64,000 bases of DNA from Prescottella agglutinans (GTDB taxonomy: Bacteria; Actinomycetota; Actinomycetes; Mycobacteriales; Mycobacteriaceae), in the NCBI RefSeq assembly GCF_004011865.1, contig NZ_RKLP01000002.1, positions 124,001 to 188,000 of the forward strand, in the 5' to 3' direction. Below are positions 30,251 to 38,731 of this stretch, piece after piece (within the stretch, counting starts at the first letter, position 1; each line of letters starts with the position of its first letter). Below the pieces are notes generated by a model. That model ran no database searches, was not told the DNA's origin, and saw nothing but the letters and a program-made list of their open reading frames with translations. Made by a program: the position numbers and the translations under genes.

Positions 30251-30751
30251 ATGGCGTGGACCCGCGACGAACTCGAGGCCGCATTCGCGAACTACCAGAA
30301 GACCGTGGTCGAGGCGACGCAGACCAGAGACTGGAACATCTTTGCCGACCAGTTCACCGAGGACGCGACCTACCTGGAGCATGCGTTCGGGAGCTTCGCC
30401 GGTCGGGAGGAGATCCGCCGCTGGGTGACGCGCACCATGACTGCGTTCCCCGGCAACAGGATGCCCGAGTTCCCGGTCTCGTGGTATGTGATCGATGAGG
30501 AGCGCGGCTGGGTGATCTGCGAGGTGCAGAATCCGATGGAGGATCCGGGTGACGGCACCGAGCACGGCGCCGCGAACATCACGATCCTGCACTACGCGGG
30601 CGACAACCTGTGGTCCCACGAAGAGGACGCCTACAACCCGATGAACTTCCTGGCGATGGCGAAGAAGTGGTGCCGGCACGCCGAGAAGTCGGGGAACCTG
30701 CCCGACGACGCCCGGGCCTGGCTCGACAAGATGGCCAACGTCCCGGGCTGA
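30251..30751 (+). CDS. NTF2/SnoaL-like protein, probable steroid-related
   Basis: 166 aa, cone-shaped NTF2-like fold of the SnoaL/ketosteroid-isomerase superfamily. YQKTVVEATQTRDWNIFADQ and FTEDATYLEHAFGSFAGREE are the usual N-terminal helix and first strand region; VSWYVIDEERGWVICEVQN is the central sheet. AGGAGGAGC precedes the ATG at 30251. The KstR-type box 72 bp upstream suggests a role in sterol metabolism, but the family covers isomerases, dehydratases and non-catalytic binders. It resembles the NTF2-like protein at 47085 in the CYP51 cluster. Confidence 0.78.
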   Translation: MAWTRDELEAAFANYQKTVVEATQTRDWNIFADQFTEDATYLEHAFGSFAGREEIRRWVTRTMTAFPGNRMPEFPVSWYVIDEERGWVICEVQNPMEDPGDGTEHGAANITILHYAGDNLWSHEEDAYNPMNFLAMAKKWCRHAEKSGNLPDDARAWLDKMANVPG

Positions 30752-30758
30752 CCGCGAT

Positions 30759-30810
30759 GCGCAGACGAAACGGGCGCCCTCCGAAGGGAGGGCGCCCGTT
30801 TCGTCTGCGC
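30759..30810. terminator. 24-bp perfect bidirectional terminator hairpin
   Basis: Left arm 30759-30782, loop GAAG, right arm 30787-30810. The stem is perfect and its outer half is less GC-rich (CGAAAC/GTTTCG). It lies between the convergent NTF2-like gene and the membrane protein at 30822. Confidence 0.9.
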
Positions 30811-30821
30811 GGAGGCGGATG

Positions 30822-31184
30822 TCAGTAGCTCGTCCAGAGCACCGCGATGAGCGCGTTGACGATTCCCAGGATGCCCACGATGTGCGCGAAGTTGGGGTTG
30901 CCCTCGCCGCGCTTCTGGCGCGCCCGGCCGATCTCGGCGACGGCGACGATGACCAGCGTGATCAGCAGCTTCACGCCGATCTTGGACATGTTGTAGTCCT
31001 TGCCGAGCGAGTCGACCGCCTCGCCCAGGCCGACGATCACGACACCGGACAGCAACTGCACGCGGGCGCCCCAGACCATCACCTCGCTGATCCGGGGAGC
31101 CTTCAGGACCGAGAGGTAACCGCCGACGATCGCGGCCATGCCCAGCAGGTGCACGGCGACGAGGATGTTGTAGAGGACAGACAT
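30822..31184 (-). CDS. Four-helix membrane protein
   Basis: 120 aa with four helices (about 5-25, 34-53, 67-85, 99-117). Small helical residues and a cytoplasmic basic loop (GRARQKRGEGN) are the only landmarks; it resembles small integral membrane proteins of the DUF2269/CopD-like size class but I cannot assign it. ATG at 31184; the downstream side is closed by the bidirectional hairpin. Confidence 0.75.
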   Translation of the reverse strand: MSVLYNILVAVHLLGMAAIVGGYLSVLKAPRISEVMVWGARVQLLSGVVIVGLGEAVDSLGKDYNMSKIGVKLLITLVIVAVAEIGRARQKRGEGNPNFAHIVGILGIVNALIAVLWTSY

Positions 31185-31263
31185 ACCGTTACCTTAGCTT
31201 TACGTTTGTGGTGGACCTGCGCGCCGACCGGAAATTCAATCCTTGGTTGGATGTTTCGTCAGG

Positions 31264-31998
31264 CTACGACAGGAAGAAGGGCTTGCGCATCGACCACTGC
31301 CCGTAGTCGGGCTTGAGGATCGAGTTGACGTCGACCCCGATTCCGTCGATCTTGCGCTTGTCGATCTCGAACTGGTGCAGGTGTGCCGCGGGATGCACGT
31401 AGCCGGCCGGGGTGCCCCAGTTGTGCTGCCAGAACCAGGAACCGACGCCCGCCCGCAGGCAGCGGTCGATCGTCGGAGAGTTCGCGTAGACACCCACGCT
31501 CCAGTGGCCGAGCACGCTCTCCCAGCCGCGCAGGTACGGCGCGATGAGGTTGTCGAACTCCCACGCGGACGGGTTGTCGTCGATGGAGGCGTAGATGGGG
31601 CTGTCCTCCGGCCCGCCGGCGGCCAGGTGCAGTTCGCGACCGCGCCGCGCATGCCGGACACCGGCGTCGTAACCGCCGCGCCAGTCCGACGTCGCGCCCT
31701 TGCCGAACTGGTAGCACGAGACGATCTGCAGCCCGACGGCCGCCATCGCGGCGGCCTCGCCGAACTGCATCGGCTTGCCGAGCATCCACTCCGCGCCCGG
31801 GCGCCGGTCGGACACGTACCGGACGGCGCCGACGTGCCCGGCGAGCCGGATGCCCAGCGGCGACGGGACGCCCGCGGCGTAATCGACCAGCGTCGCGGGT
31901 CCGGCGTTCGCCATCGCGGGAGCCGCCACGGCGGCCAACCCGGCGGCCGCGGTGCCGGCCGCGGCGAACTTGAACAGTTGTCGTCTGGAGACCTGCAC
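31264..31998 (-). CDS. Tat-exported DUF1906 protein (Rv2525c-like glycoside-hydrolase-like)
   Basis: 244 aa. The twin-arginine signal VSRRQLFKFAAAGTAAAG is clear, with cleavage near AMANAGP. The mature part is a DUF1906 TIM-barrel-like domain (LVDYAAGVPSPLGIRLAGHV, IVSCYQFGKG, NWGTPAGYVHPAAHLHQFEI). M. tuberculosis Rv2525c, the best-known relative, is Tat-exported, looks like a glycoside hydrolase and affects the cell wall. The GTG at 31998 is chosen for GAGG at eight bases; a TTG two codons upstream is the alternative. Confidence 0.82.
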   Translation of the reverse strand: MQVSRRQLFKFAAAGTAAAGLAAVAAPAMANAGPATLVDYAAGVPSPLGIRLAGHVGAVRYVSDRRPGAEWMLGKPMQFGEAAAMAAVGLQIVSCYQFGKGATSDWRGGYDAGVRHARRGRELHLAAGGPEDSPIYASIDDNPSAWEFDNLIAPYLRGWESVLGHWSVGVYANSPTIDRCLRAGVGSWFWQHNWGTPAGYVHPAAHLHQFEIDKRKIDGIGVDVNSILKPDYGQWSMRKPFFLS

Positions 31999-32139
31999 TG
32001 GCAAAACCTCGCATCACCGGCGGATTCCGGCATCGCTTCGACTGGGCGCCCACGACCGATCGGTCTCGGACCGTGTGGATTCGAGGGCTATTTCACCACA
32101 GTCACTCTGGTTCCGTCAGTCACATGAGTGACTTCGGGT

Positions 32140-33141
32140 TCAGTCGGATTCGAGTCCCGCGAAGAAGTCGGTCTGCAGCGTCACGTCCTCGACGACGCGG
32201 GTCGTCGTGCGCACACCGAGTGCGTGTTCCTTGAGGAGTTCGCACAGGCGGTCGCCGTCGATGAGGTCGACGGGCGGGGCGCCGTCGCGGCGCGATTCGG
32301 CCCGCGCCTCGCTCGTGAACGTGCCGGTCGTGATCAGCAGGCCCTTCTCGCCACGTCCGGCCATCGCACCGCGCAGATCCCGCACGGCCCCCGCCCCGAC
32401 GCTCCCGCTGACCCGCTTGCACTGGAACGCGACCGGGAAGCTGAGCAGCGAGATCTGACACATGCCGATGCCGTCGATCCCGCCGTCCGACCCCCGACCG
32501 GTGATCGTGGCGGTCGAGAATCCGGCCTCGCGCAGCAACCGTTGGGTGAGTCGCTCGAAACCGGTGGACGACATTCGCAGGATCGCCTCGAGCAGCGCGG
32601 CCTTCCACTCGACGGAGTCCCCCGATTCGCCGTACGATGCGTCGGATTCGGCGGCGGTATTGGCCGCCGAGAGCGGAAGAACCTGCGGGCCAGGAGTGTT
32701 GGCCTTGCGGCTCAGACGTTGGCGACGCTTGTCGGCCGTGAACGTTGCCAGCAGCGGACGGATGTCGTCCTCGGTCACTGCGCGTCCGCGCTTGGTCACG
32801 CTCCACACCGCACGGCGACTGTTGGCGAGCAGGCCCATTCCCTTGAGATACGTACGCGCCCAAGCCAATCGGTACTCGACCTCGGTACCCGGACCGTCAC
32901 CGTGCAGGATGCCCTGCAATTCGGGCGACCAACCTTCCCGCTCGACGACCGCGCCGTCGAGTTCGTTGTTGGACGCCGAGCCACCGAGAGCGATCAGCGC
33001 CTGGAGCGTGGGCCACAGCAGTTCGGTGTACGGCGGAAGCTGGGCGATCAGATTCACCTGACCGGCGACGTCCCCACGCCGTGGCTCCTGCACCTGCACA
33101 CCCGCTCCCATCGCACCGTCGGTCGGCGGCCGGTTCGACAC
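32140..33141 (-). CDS. Mrr-family restriction endonuclease
   Basis: 333 aa. An N-terminal Mrr_N winged helix (about 30-125, ending VWSVTKRGRAVTEDD) precedes a PD-(D/E)XK catalytic domain (190-320). The active site is GGIDG (D223) and the Q-x-K motif FQCKR (Q240, K242). Mrr enzymes cut modified (methylated) DNA and need no methylase, and none is encoded nearby. Start uncertain: GTG 33141, ATG 33111 or a nearby GTG; ribosome sites are weak. Probably monocistronic defence gene. Confidence 0.85.
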   Translation of the reverse strand: MSNRPPTDGAMGAGVQVQEPRRGDVAGQVNLIAQLPPYTELLWPTLQALIALGGSASNNELDGAVVEREGWSPELQGILHGDGPGTEVEYRLAWARTYLKGMGLLANSRRAVWSVTKRGRAVTEDDIRPLLATFTADKRRQRLSRKANTPGPQVLPLSAANTAAESDASYGESGDSVEWKAALLEAILRMSSTGFERLTQRLLREAGFSTATITGRGSDGGIDGIGMCQISLLSFPVAFQCKRVSGSVGAGAVRDLRGAMAGRGEKGLLITTGTFTSEARAESRRDGAPPVDLIDGDRLCELLKEHALGVRTTTRVVEDVTLQTDFFAGLESD

Positions 33142-33193
33142 CGGATCGGCCAGCCGACCTGGATGTTATCGGGAAACGGGTCCGGCCCCGAAT

Positions 33194-33226
33194 CCGGTGG
33201 CCCCGCCGGAGCGGCGGAGCCACCGG
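33194..33226 (-). terminator. Interrupted hairpin after the FAD oxidoreductase
   Basis: CCGGTGGC (33194-33201) pairs with GCCACCGG (33219-33226), and CGCCG (33204-33208) with CGGCG (33212-33216), leaving a small internal loop. It lies 7 bp past the stop of the gene at 33233. Confidence 0.5.
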
Positions 33227-33232
33227 GGCGGG

Positions 33233-34669
33233 TCAGGCCCGGGCGGCCGCGTCGCGTCCGGCCACACGCCCGAACGCGAGGGCGTCGCCGACGTGGAATC
33301 CGCCGTCCTTGGCCCAGCTGTAGGTCGAGCTGACCTCGCCGGCGGCGTACAGACCGTCGATCACGGAACCGCGGGCGTCGAGCACCCGGGATCGCCCGTC
33401 GCGGCGCGGGCCGCCGTTGCTCCAGCCGAGCAGCGGGGTGACCTCGAGGACGTAGAACGGCGCCTGGGCCACCGCACCCAGCTTCTCCGGGTCGCGGCCG
33501 AAGTGGTCGTCGCGACCGGCCGCGCAGGCGTCGTTGTACTGCTCGACGGTGCGCTCGAGGGTGGCCGGATCGGCCCCGATGATCGCCGCGAGTTCGGCGA
33601 TCGAGTCGGCGCGCCTGATCCAGCCCTTCTCGATCTCGTCGCTGTTGTCGACGCTCCAGCGGGTCCCGCGCATCAGTAGGTTCCACCCGACCGGCAGGAC
33701 GTCGGGTGTGGGGCTCAGCGGACCGGCCGTGCGCATCTGCTCGTCGAAGATCAGATGGAAGGGGCGGAGCGGGAACAGCTCGTACGACCCACTGCGGAGG
33801 ACGTGGCCGTGGTTGGGGTCGGCGGCCTCGTCCATGAAACGACGCCCGTCGCCGCCCACCCACAGGTAGTTGTGGGCGTTCCACAGCGCCAGGTAGTGAC
33901 CGCAGTCGTCGTCGCCGCGCACTCCGGTGATCGTCATCATGTTGCCCATGTGCCACAGGTCGGCGCCCACCGCCTGCGCCATGCGGTGCCCGTCGCCGGT
34001 CGAGGCGGGCGAACCCCACAACACGTGGTCCTCGACGCGGAGGTAGTCGCGCACCATCCGGCTGTCAGCCTGGAAGCCGCCAGTGGCCAGCACGACGCCG
34101 CCGCGCGCGCCGATCCGGCGCCGACCGTCCGGCCCTTCGACCTCGACGCCCACCACGGTGCCGGCGTCGGTGATCAACTCGACCGCCGGTGTCCCGAAAC
34201 GGGTCTCGATGCCGCGCTCGGCGAGTGCCCGGCACAGGAAGTCGTAGAGCAGGGCGTGGCCCATGCGTCCCGAGATGGTGTCCATCCCGGCGTAGCAGTC
34301 ACTGCCCTCGAACTCCAGATACTCGGGCTCCGTGTGGTATTCGGCGCTCATGGCGACGTCGGCACCGAGTTCCTTCAGCCACCGCGAGTTCTCCGCGGTC
34401 TCGGTCGCCCACGCCTCGACGACGTCGTCAGCCACCGGAAACGCCCCGTTGAGCGACCGCAGGAAGACCTGCGCACGCTCGGGGTCGCGATTGACCCACC
34501 AGCCGCCACCGCTGACACGGGTGTTGCCGCCGGCCGTGGCCTCGTCGCACTTCTCGACGACCAACACATCCACACCGGCCTGGTGCGCACCGAGCGCGGC
34601 GGCCGCGCCGGCCGCCCCCGACCCGATCACCACCACGTCGAATTCCTCGTCGAAGCCCGCAACGCCCAC
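33233..34669 (-). CDS. FAD-dependent oxidoreductase (KstD/fumarate-reductase family)
   Basis: 478 aa. The Rossmann dinucleotide motif VVVIGSGAAGAAAALGA is near the N-terminus, the ADP-ribose acidic end is VVEKCDEATAGGNTRVSGGG, and the C-terminal LYAAGEVSSTYSWAKDGGFH closes the FAD site. The family includes 3-ketosteroid dehydrogenases and fumarate/urocanate reductases; substrate is not assignable. GTG at 34669 has a strong GAGAGGGG site five bases upstream, better than the ATG at 34696. It faces the TetR gene in the same orientation. Confidence 0.82.
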   Translation of the reverse strand: MGVAGFDEEFDVVVIGSGAAGAAAALGAHQAGVDVLVVEKCDEATAGGNTRVSGGGWWVNRDPERAQVFLRSLNGAFPVADDVVEAWATETAENSRWLKELGADVAMSAEYHTEPEYLEFEGSDCYAGMDTISGRMGHALLYDFLCRALAERGIETRFGTPAVELITDAGTVVGVEVEGPDGRRRIGARGGVVLATGGFQADSRMVRDYLRVEDHVLWGSPASTGDGHRMAQAVGADLWHMGNMMTITGVRGDDDCGHYLALWNAHNYLWVGGDGRRFMDEAADPNHGHVLRSGSYELFPLRPFHLIFDEQMRTAGPLSPTPDVLPVGWNLLMRGTRWSVDNSDEIEKGWIRRADSIAELAAIIGADPATLERTVEQYNDACAAGRDDHFGRDPEKLGAVAQAPFYVLEVTPLLGWSNGGPRRDGRSRVLDARGSVIDGLYAAGEVSSTYSWAKDGGFHVGDALAFGRVAGRDAAARA

Positions 34670-34790
34670 GTTCGCCCCTCTCGATTGATATGACATGGAT
34701 CGCCATCGTCACCCGATGTGATCCACGACATCCTTCAATCGGGGCGAGGTCGGGCGCGCGGCGCTTCCCACCCAACGGAACACTTCCGCG

Positions 34791-35375
34791 TCAGTTGTCG
34801 ACGAGCACCTGGATAGCGGCGCCGTAGCGCTCGACGATGTCGTCGATCGGGGCGTCGCGCAGCCACGGGCTCTCCATGACGTACAACGCGGCCATCAGCC
34901 CGGACAACTGCGCCGCGAGCAGGTGCGCGCGCAACTCCGCGTCGTCTCCACGCAGGCGCGGGGCGAGGGGCGCGACGATCATCTGGTCGATCGCCTCCTG
35001 AAGATGCTCGCGCACGACGGGACGATCGGACGCCCGCACAAGCGCCGCGTAGACGGCCGTCGCCTTGTCCGCCTGCCGGCGACGCGTCCTGCGGGCGACG
35101 AAATCCACCAGCGCCCTTCCCAATCCGTCCAACGGACCCTCCACGACCTCGACGAAGGCGTTGGACATGGTCATGGTCCGGACGAACAACTTCTCCTTGG
35201 ACCCGAAGTAGCGGATGACCAGCGCCGGGTCCACCCCGGCGTGCCGCGCGATGTCCCGCACCCCGGTCGCGGCGAATCCCTGCTCGGCGAACAGTTCGGC
35301 AGCGGCCTCCTGCACCGCTTCGCGGTTGTGCGCGCTCCCGGCACGCGAGTGGGGTTCAGGTGTCTCGACGGTCAT
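34791..35375 (-). CDS. TetR-family regulator
   Basis: 194 aa. The N-terminal helix-turn-helix is FAATGVRDIARHAGVDPALV followed by IRYFGSKEKLF, typical of TetR; the C-terminal helical ligand domain ends DIVERYGAAIQVLV. ATG at 35375 follows GAAGGACG. It is divergent from the permease at 35518 with three 15-bp operators between them, so autoregulation and repression of the permease are likely. Confidence 0.9.
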   Translation of the reverse strand: MTVETPEPHSRAGSAHNREAVQEAAAELFAEQGFAATGVRDIARHAGVDPALVIRYFGSKEKLFVRTMTMSNAFVEVVEGPLDGLGRALVDFVARRTRRRQADKATAVYAALVRASDRPVVREHLQEAIDQMIVAPLAPRLRGDDAELRAHLLAAQLSGLMAALYVMESPWLRDAPIDDIVERYGAAIQVLVDN

Positions 35376-35426
35376 CGATCGTCCTTCGTTCGCAGTGGTT
35401 GCCGCCAACCTTGCCGCACAGCCTAC

Positions 35427-35488
35427 GTCAACAATGTTGACAAGCGGGTGTCAACACTGTTGACTAACGTCTCGTCAACAGTGTTGAC
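35427..35488. promoter_or_regulatory. Triple TetR operator GTCAACA-N-TGTTGAC
   Basis: Three 15-bp palindromes with identical arms lie at 35427-35441 (centre A), 35450-35464 (centre C) and 35474-35488 (centre G). Start spacings are 23 and 24 bp. The last site ends 30 bp before the permease ATG at 35518. Confidence 0.9.
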
Positions 35489-35517
35489 ATTTCGACGATT
35501 CAGAAAGGGCGATGCGG

Positions 35518-36624
35518 ATGCCCAACACCACCGATCAGCGACAGCAGGAGTGGACCCAGGCCATCGAGGCCGATACGGAGGCGGTCGCTCCCGCGCTCCA
35601 TCTCGATCACGGACCGGCACCGCAGCCGGCCGGTCCCGGTCGCCCGCCGTGGCGCATGATCGTGGAGTCGATGGTGTTTCCGCTGTTCTTCGCGGTGATG
35701 TTCGCCCTCTGCTACGTCAGCGCCTTCCACAACCCGGCGCCCCGCGGCGTCGAGGTCGTCCTGGTCGGGCCGGAGTCCGCCGCGACCACCCTGGTCGAGC
35801 GGCTCGCACCGACCGTCGGCGACAAGTTCGATCTGAGCACCGCCACCGATGCCGCGGGCGCACTCGATCGCCTGCAGAACCGCGAGATCGCGGGTGTCAT
35901 CGAACTGGGCTCGACGATGAACGTGCACATCGCGTCCGCCGAGGGCACGATGCGGGTGCAGGCGGTGGAGGGCCTCGCCGGGCCGCTCGCCGCAGCCCAG
36001 GGCGTCGAGATGAACACCGTCGACCATGCGCCGCTGGCCGCGGACGACCCGACCGGCACCGGCCTCTTCTACCTCGTGATGGTGAGCACGATCGTCGGGT
36101 ACCTCACGATCACCGTGCTCTCCCAGGTGGCGCCGCGACTGAAGCTGCGCCAGCAAGTCGGCGTCCTCGGTGTGATGTCCGTGATCGGTGTCGTTGCGGC
36201 CTATCTCGTTTCGGCGATCTTCGTCGGCTTCTACGGCGCCTCGTTCGCGACGAGCCTGGCGTTGCTCGCGGTGGTGATTGCCTACACGATCGTCGTGGGG
36301 CTGGTCAGCATCCTGGTGAACCGAGTGTTCGGCAAGGCCGCGATCATGGTGGTGATGATCCTCATGATCTTCGTGAACTTCCCCAGTGCGGGCGGCGCGT
36401 TCCCGGCCGACTTCCTGCCGGGGTTCTGGTCGGGGCTGAGCCACTTCTGGATCGGCGCCGGCGCGGTCGACGCGACCCGCTCGATCGTCTACTTCGGCGG
36501 CACGGGCGTGGGCCACGGCCTGCTGGTGATCGCGGGATGGTTGGTGGTCACGGCTGCGCTGCTGGGGCTCACCCAGCTCCGCAAGCCCTCGGCCGCAGAG
36601 GCTCCGAAGCACCTGGCCGGCTGA
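35518..36624 (+). CDS. ABC-2/DUF3533-like membrane permease
   Basis: 368 aa. One membrane helix (about 52-70) anchors a roughly 130-residue external domain (VEVVLVGPESAATTLVERLA, then IAGVIELGSTMNVHIASAEG), followed by five helices from residue 180 to 355. This is the layout of YhgE/Pip and SNG1-like (DUF3533) proteins, linked to export or drug tolerance. No ATPase gene is adjacent. ATG at 35518 has AAAGG nine bases upstream, better placed than the ATG at 35512. Under the triple TetR operator, it is probably induced by a toxic compound or lipid. Confidence 0.78.
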   Translation: MPNTTDQRQQEWTQAIEADTEAVAPALHLDHGPAPQPAGPGRPPWRMIVESMVFPLFFAVMFALCYVSAFHNPAPRGVEVVLVGPESAATTLVERLAPTVGDKFDLSTATDAAGALDRLQNREIAGVIELGSTMNVHIASAEGTMRVQAVEGLAGPLAAAQGVEMNTVDHAPLAADDPTGTGLFYLVMVSTIVGYLTITVLSQVAPRLKLRQQVGVLGVMSVIGVVAAYLVSAIFVGFYGASFATSLALLAVVIAYTIVVGLVSILVNRVFGKAAIMVVMILMIFVNFPSAGGAFPADFLPGFWSGLSHFWIGAGAVDATRSIVYFGGTGVGHGLLVIAGWLVVTAALLGLTQLRKPSAAEAPKHLAG

Positions 36625-36660
36625 CGAATCTCGTTGGGCGGCAGATCCACCCGCACACGC

Positions 36661-36695
36661 AGCGCCGCCCGGGACGAGATGTCCCGGGCGGCGCT
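36661..36695. terminator. 15-bp hairpin between convergent permease and amidohydrolase
   Basis: AGCGCCGCCCGGGAC (36661-36675), loop GAGAT, GTCCCGGGCGGCGCT (36681-36695); perfect stem between the stops at 36624 and 36704. Confidence 0.85.
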
Positions 36696-36703
36696 GGTCT
36701 GCG

Positions 36704-38314
36704 TCAGCTCAGCGAGCCGTGCACCGTCTCCCCGGCGAACACCGTGGCCCTCACCTCGATGTCGGCGAGTACCTCCGGATCGACGGTGAGCGGATTCGCC
36801 GACAGCACAACCATGTCCGCGTGCAGGCCCGGCTTCAGCGACCCGATCGCGTCGTCGCTGAACAGGTGCCACGCGGCGTCGACGGTCTGGGCACGCAGCG
36901 CCGCCTCGACGGGGATGCGCTCGTCGGGCGCGAGCACCCGCCCGCTGCGCGAACGACGGTTGACCGCGTCGGCGATGTTGCGCAGCGGATTGGTGGGGGT
37001 CACCGGTCCGTCGTTGTGGAACGAGATGCGGTGGCCCGCGGCGAGCGCCGAACCCGCCGCGGCCCAGTGCCCGCCGTGATCGGATCCGAAGAGGTCGCCG
37101 ACTAGGACGTCGCCCCAGTAGTAGAGATGGTCGACGAACAGGCTGCAGGTGACCCCGAGGTCGGCGGCACGGCGGAACTGGTCGGGCCGCATCGCGCCGA
37201 CATGCTCGAGCCGCAACCGGTGGTCCGGGCGCGGATCGGCGGCCAGCATCTTCTCCCACGCATCGAGCACCATCGTGATCGCCTCGTCGCCGTGTGCGTG
37301 ACACGCGATCTGCCAACCCCGCTCGTAGTACGGGGTGCTGATGTCGAGGATCTGTTCGCCCGTGTAGTTCGCGTGGCCGTGGCTGCACGCCATGCCCAGC
37401 GCCCGGGTCACCGGCGTGTCGAGGTAGGGGAAGCTGAGCGCGATGTTTCCGATCCAGGGCGATCCGTCCGACCAGATCTTGATGCCCACCTGCCGGACCA
37501 GGTCGTCGCCGGCCCCCGGGTCGACGTCGGACGCCCGCTGCGGGCCCGACATCTCGTACAGGCGCAGTCGCGTGGTGAGCGCCCCCGCGTCGGCCGCCGC
37601 GGCCAGCGGTGCGCGCATCTTCGGGTCGAAGGCCATCTCGCTCACCGTGGTGACGCCGACGGCGTTCATCCGGGCGCATTCGGCGGCGATCAGTTCGCCG
37701 AATCGCCCCGCCGCCGCGAGCAGCGGGCCGGCGATCGCGATGACTGCCGCCGACTCGTACGCGGCGCCGTCGAGGTCGCCGGACTCGTCACGACCGAAGC
37801 GGGCACCCTCCGGGTCGGGGGTGTCGCGGGTGACGCCGGCGGCCGCGGCCGCGTGCGCGTTGAAGTAGGCCGCATGACCCGAGTTGTGCAGGATGATCAA
37901 CGGCTTGTCGGGCGACAACTCGTTCATCCACTTCATCGTCGGATCGGCGAGTCCCTTCTGTAGCAGGGGATCCCACCCGTTGAGCACGGCGCCCTCGGAA
38001 CCCGCGTCGGCGACCGCCCTCTCGATCGCGGCGAGGACACCGTCGACGTCGGGGATCGTGACGGGGCGGATGTCGACGACCGGATCGCCCAGCAGAACCG
38101 CCTCGTTCATCGGGTGGCCGTGCGCCTCGACGAACCCGGGCATGATGCAGGCCGCGCCGACGTCGTGGACGACCGTCGCCGGACCGATGAGCGGCGCGAC
38201 GTCCGCGTCCGAGCCCACCGCCACGATGCGCCCGTCTTCCACGGCCACGGCGGTCGCGCGAGGGTTGGCCTCGTCCATGGTCAGCACGTCCCCGAACAAC
38301 ACCAGGTCAGCCAT
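36704..38314 (-). CDS. YtcJ-like metal-dependent amidohydrolase
   Basis: 536 aa, amidohydrolase superfamily (amidohydro_3). Metal-site landmarks are MPGFVEAHGHPMNE (the H-x-H of strand 1), IACHAHGDEA and RLEHVGAM; a C-terminal beta-sandwich ends LKPGLHADMVVLSANPLTVD. The usual missing-Lys arrangement of this subgroup is compatible. Members hydrolyse exocyclic amides or related bonds; substrate unknown. ATG at 38314 (MADLVLFGDV) follows GGGAGGG. Convergent with the permease; no obvious operon partner. Confidence 0.85.
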   Translation of the reverse strand: MADLVLFGDVLTMDEANPRATAVAVEDGRIVAVGSDADVAPLIGPATVVHDVGAACIMPGFVEAHGHPMNEAVLLGDPVVDIRPVTIPDVDGVLAAIERAVADAGSEGAVLNGWDPLLQKGLADPTMKWMNELSPDKPLIILHNSGHAAYFNAHAAAAAGVTRDTPDPEGARFGRDESGDLDGAAYESAAVIAIAGPLLAAAGRFGELIAAECARMNAVGVTTVSEMAFDPKMRAPLAAAADAGALTTRLRLYEMSGPQRASDVDPGAGDDLVRQVGIKIWSDGSPWIGNIALSFPYLDTPVTRALGMACSHGHANYTGEQILDISTPYYERGWQIACHAHGDEAITMVLDAWEKMLAADPRPDHRLRLEHVGAMRPDQFRRAADLGVTCSLFVDHLYYWGDVLVGDLFGSDHGGHWAAAGSALAAGHRISFHNDGPVTPTNPLRNIADAVNRRSRSGRVLAPDERIPVEAALRAQTVDAAWHLFSDDAIGSLKPGLHADMVVLSANPLTVDPEVLADIEVRATVFAGETVHGSLS

Positions 38315-38486
38315 TGACCCTCCCTGTTCCGCCCCGGCCGCCTGAGGGCCGGCTCCTCGCACGAAACAGGCTACAGACCGACCGTTCACTCCGCGCGCCC
38401 GCAAGACCACGACGACACGATCGTGTCGGCTTCGGGTAGGAAGGACGAAGGCACCCGAGCAACCGTGGACCCGGAAGGAAGGCACC

Positions 38487-38708
38487 ATGGAGAAGTCGAA
38501 GTGGGCGGACATGAGCCCGGCCAAGCGTGCATCGATCATCGCCCTGGCCTCGGTTCAGCTGAGCCTGGCCGTCAGTGCGTGGGCAGACCTCGCGACGCGG
38601 CGTCGCGACCAGGTGAACGGCAGCAAGGGGAAGTGGGCCGCGATCATCGCGGTGAACTTCATCGGCCCGCTGTCCTACTTCCGTTGGGGCCGAAAGAAGT
38701 CCGCCTGA
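38487..38708 (+). CDS. Small two-helix membrane protein (PLDc_N-like)
   Basis: 73 aa. A first helix (about 16-33), a basic loop (ATRRRDQVNGSKGKW) and a second helix ending FIGPLSYFRWGRKKS match the phospholipase-D N-terminal-type domain found in small actinobacterial membrane proteins. GGAAGGAAGG precedes the ATG at 38487. Function unknown. Confidence 0.8.
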   Translation: MEKSKWADMSPAKRASIIALASVQLSLAVSAWADLATRRRDQVNGSKGKWAAIIAVNFIGPLSYFRWGRKKSA

Positions 38709-38731
38709 CTCGGACCGAAAACGGTCGGGTG

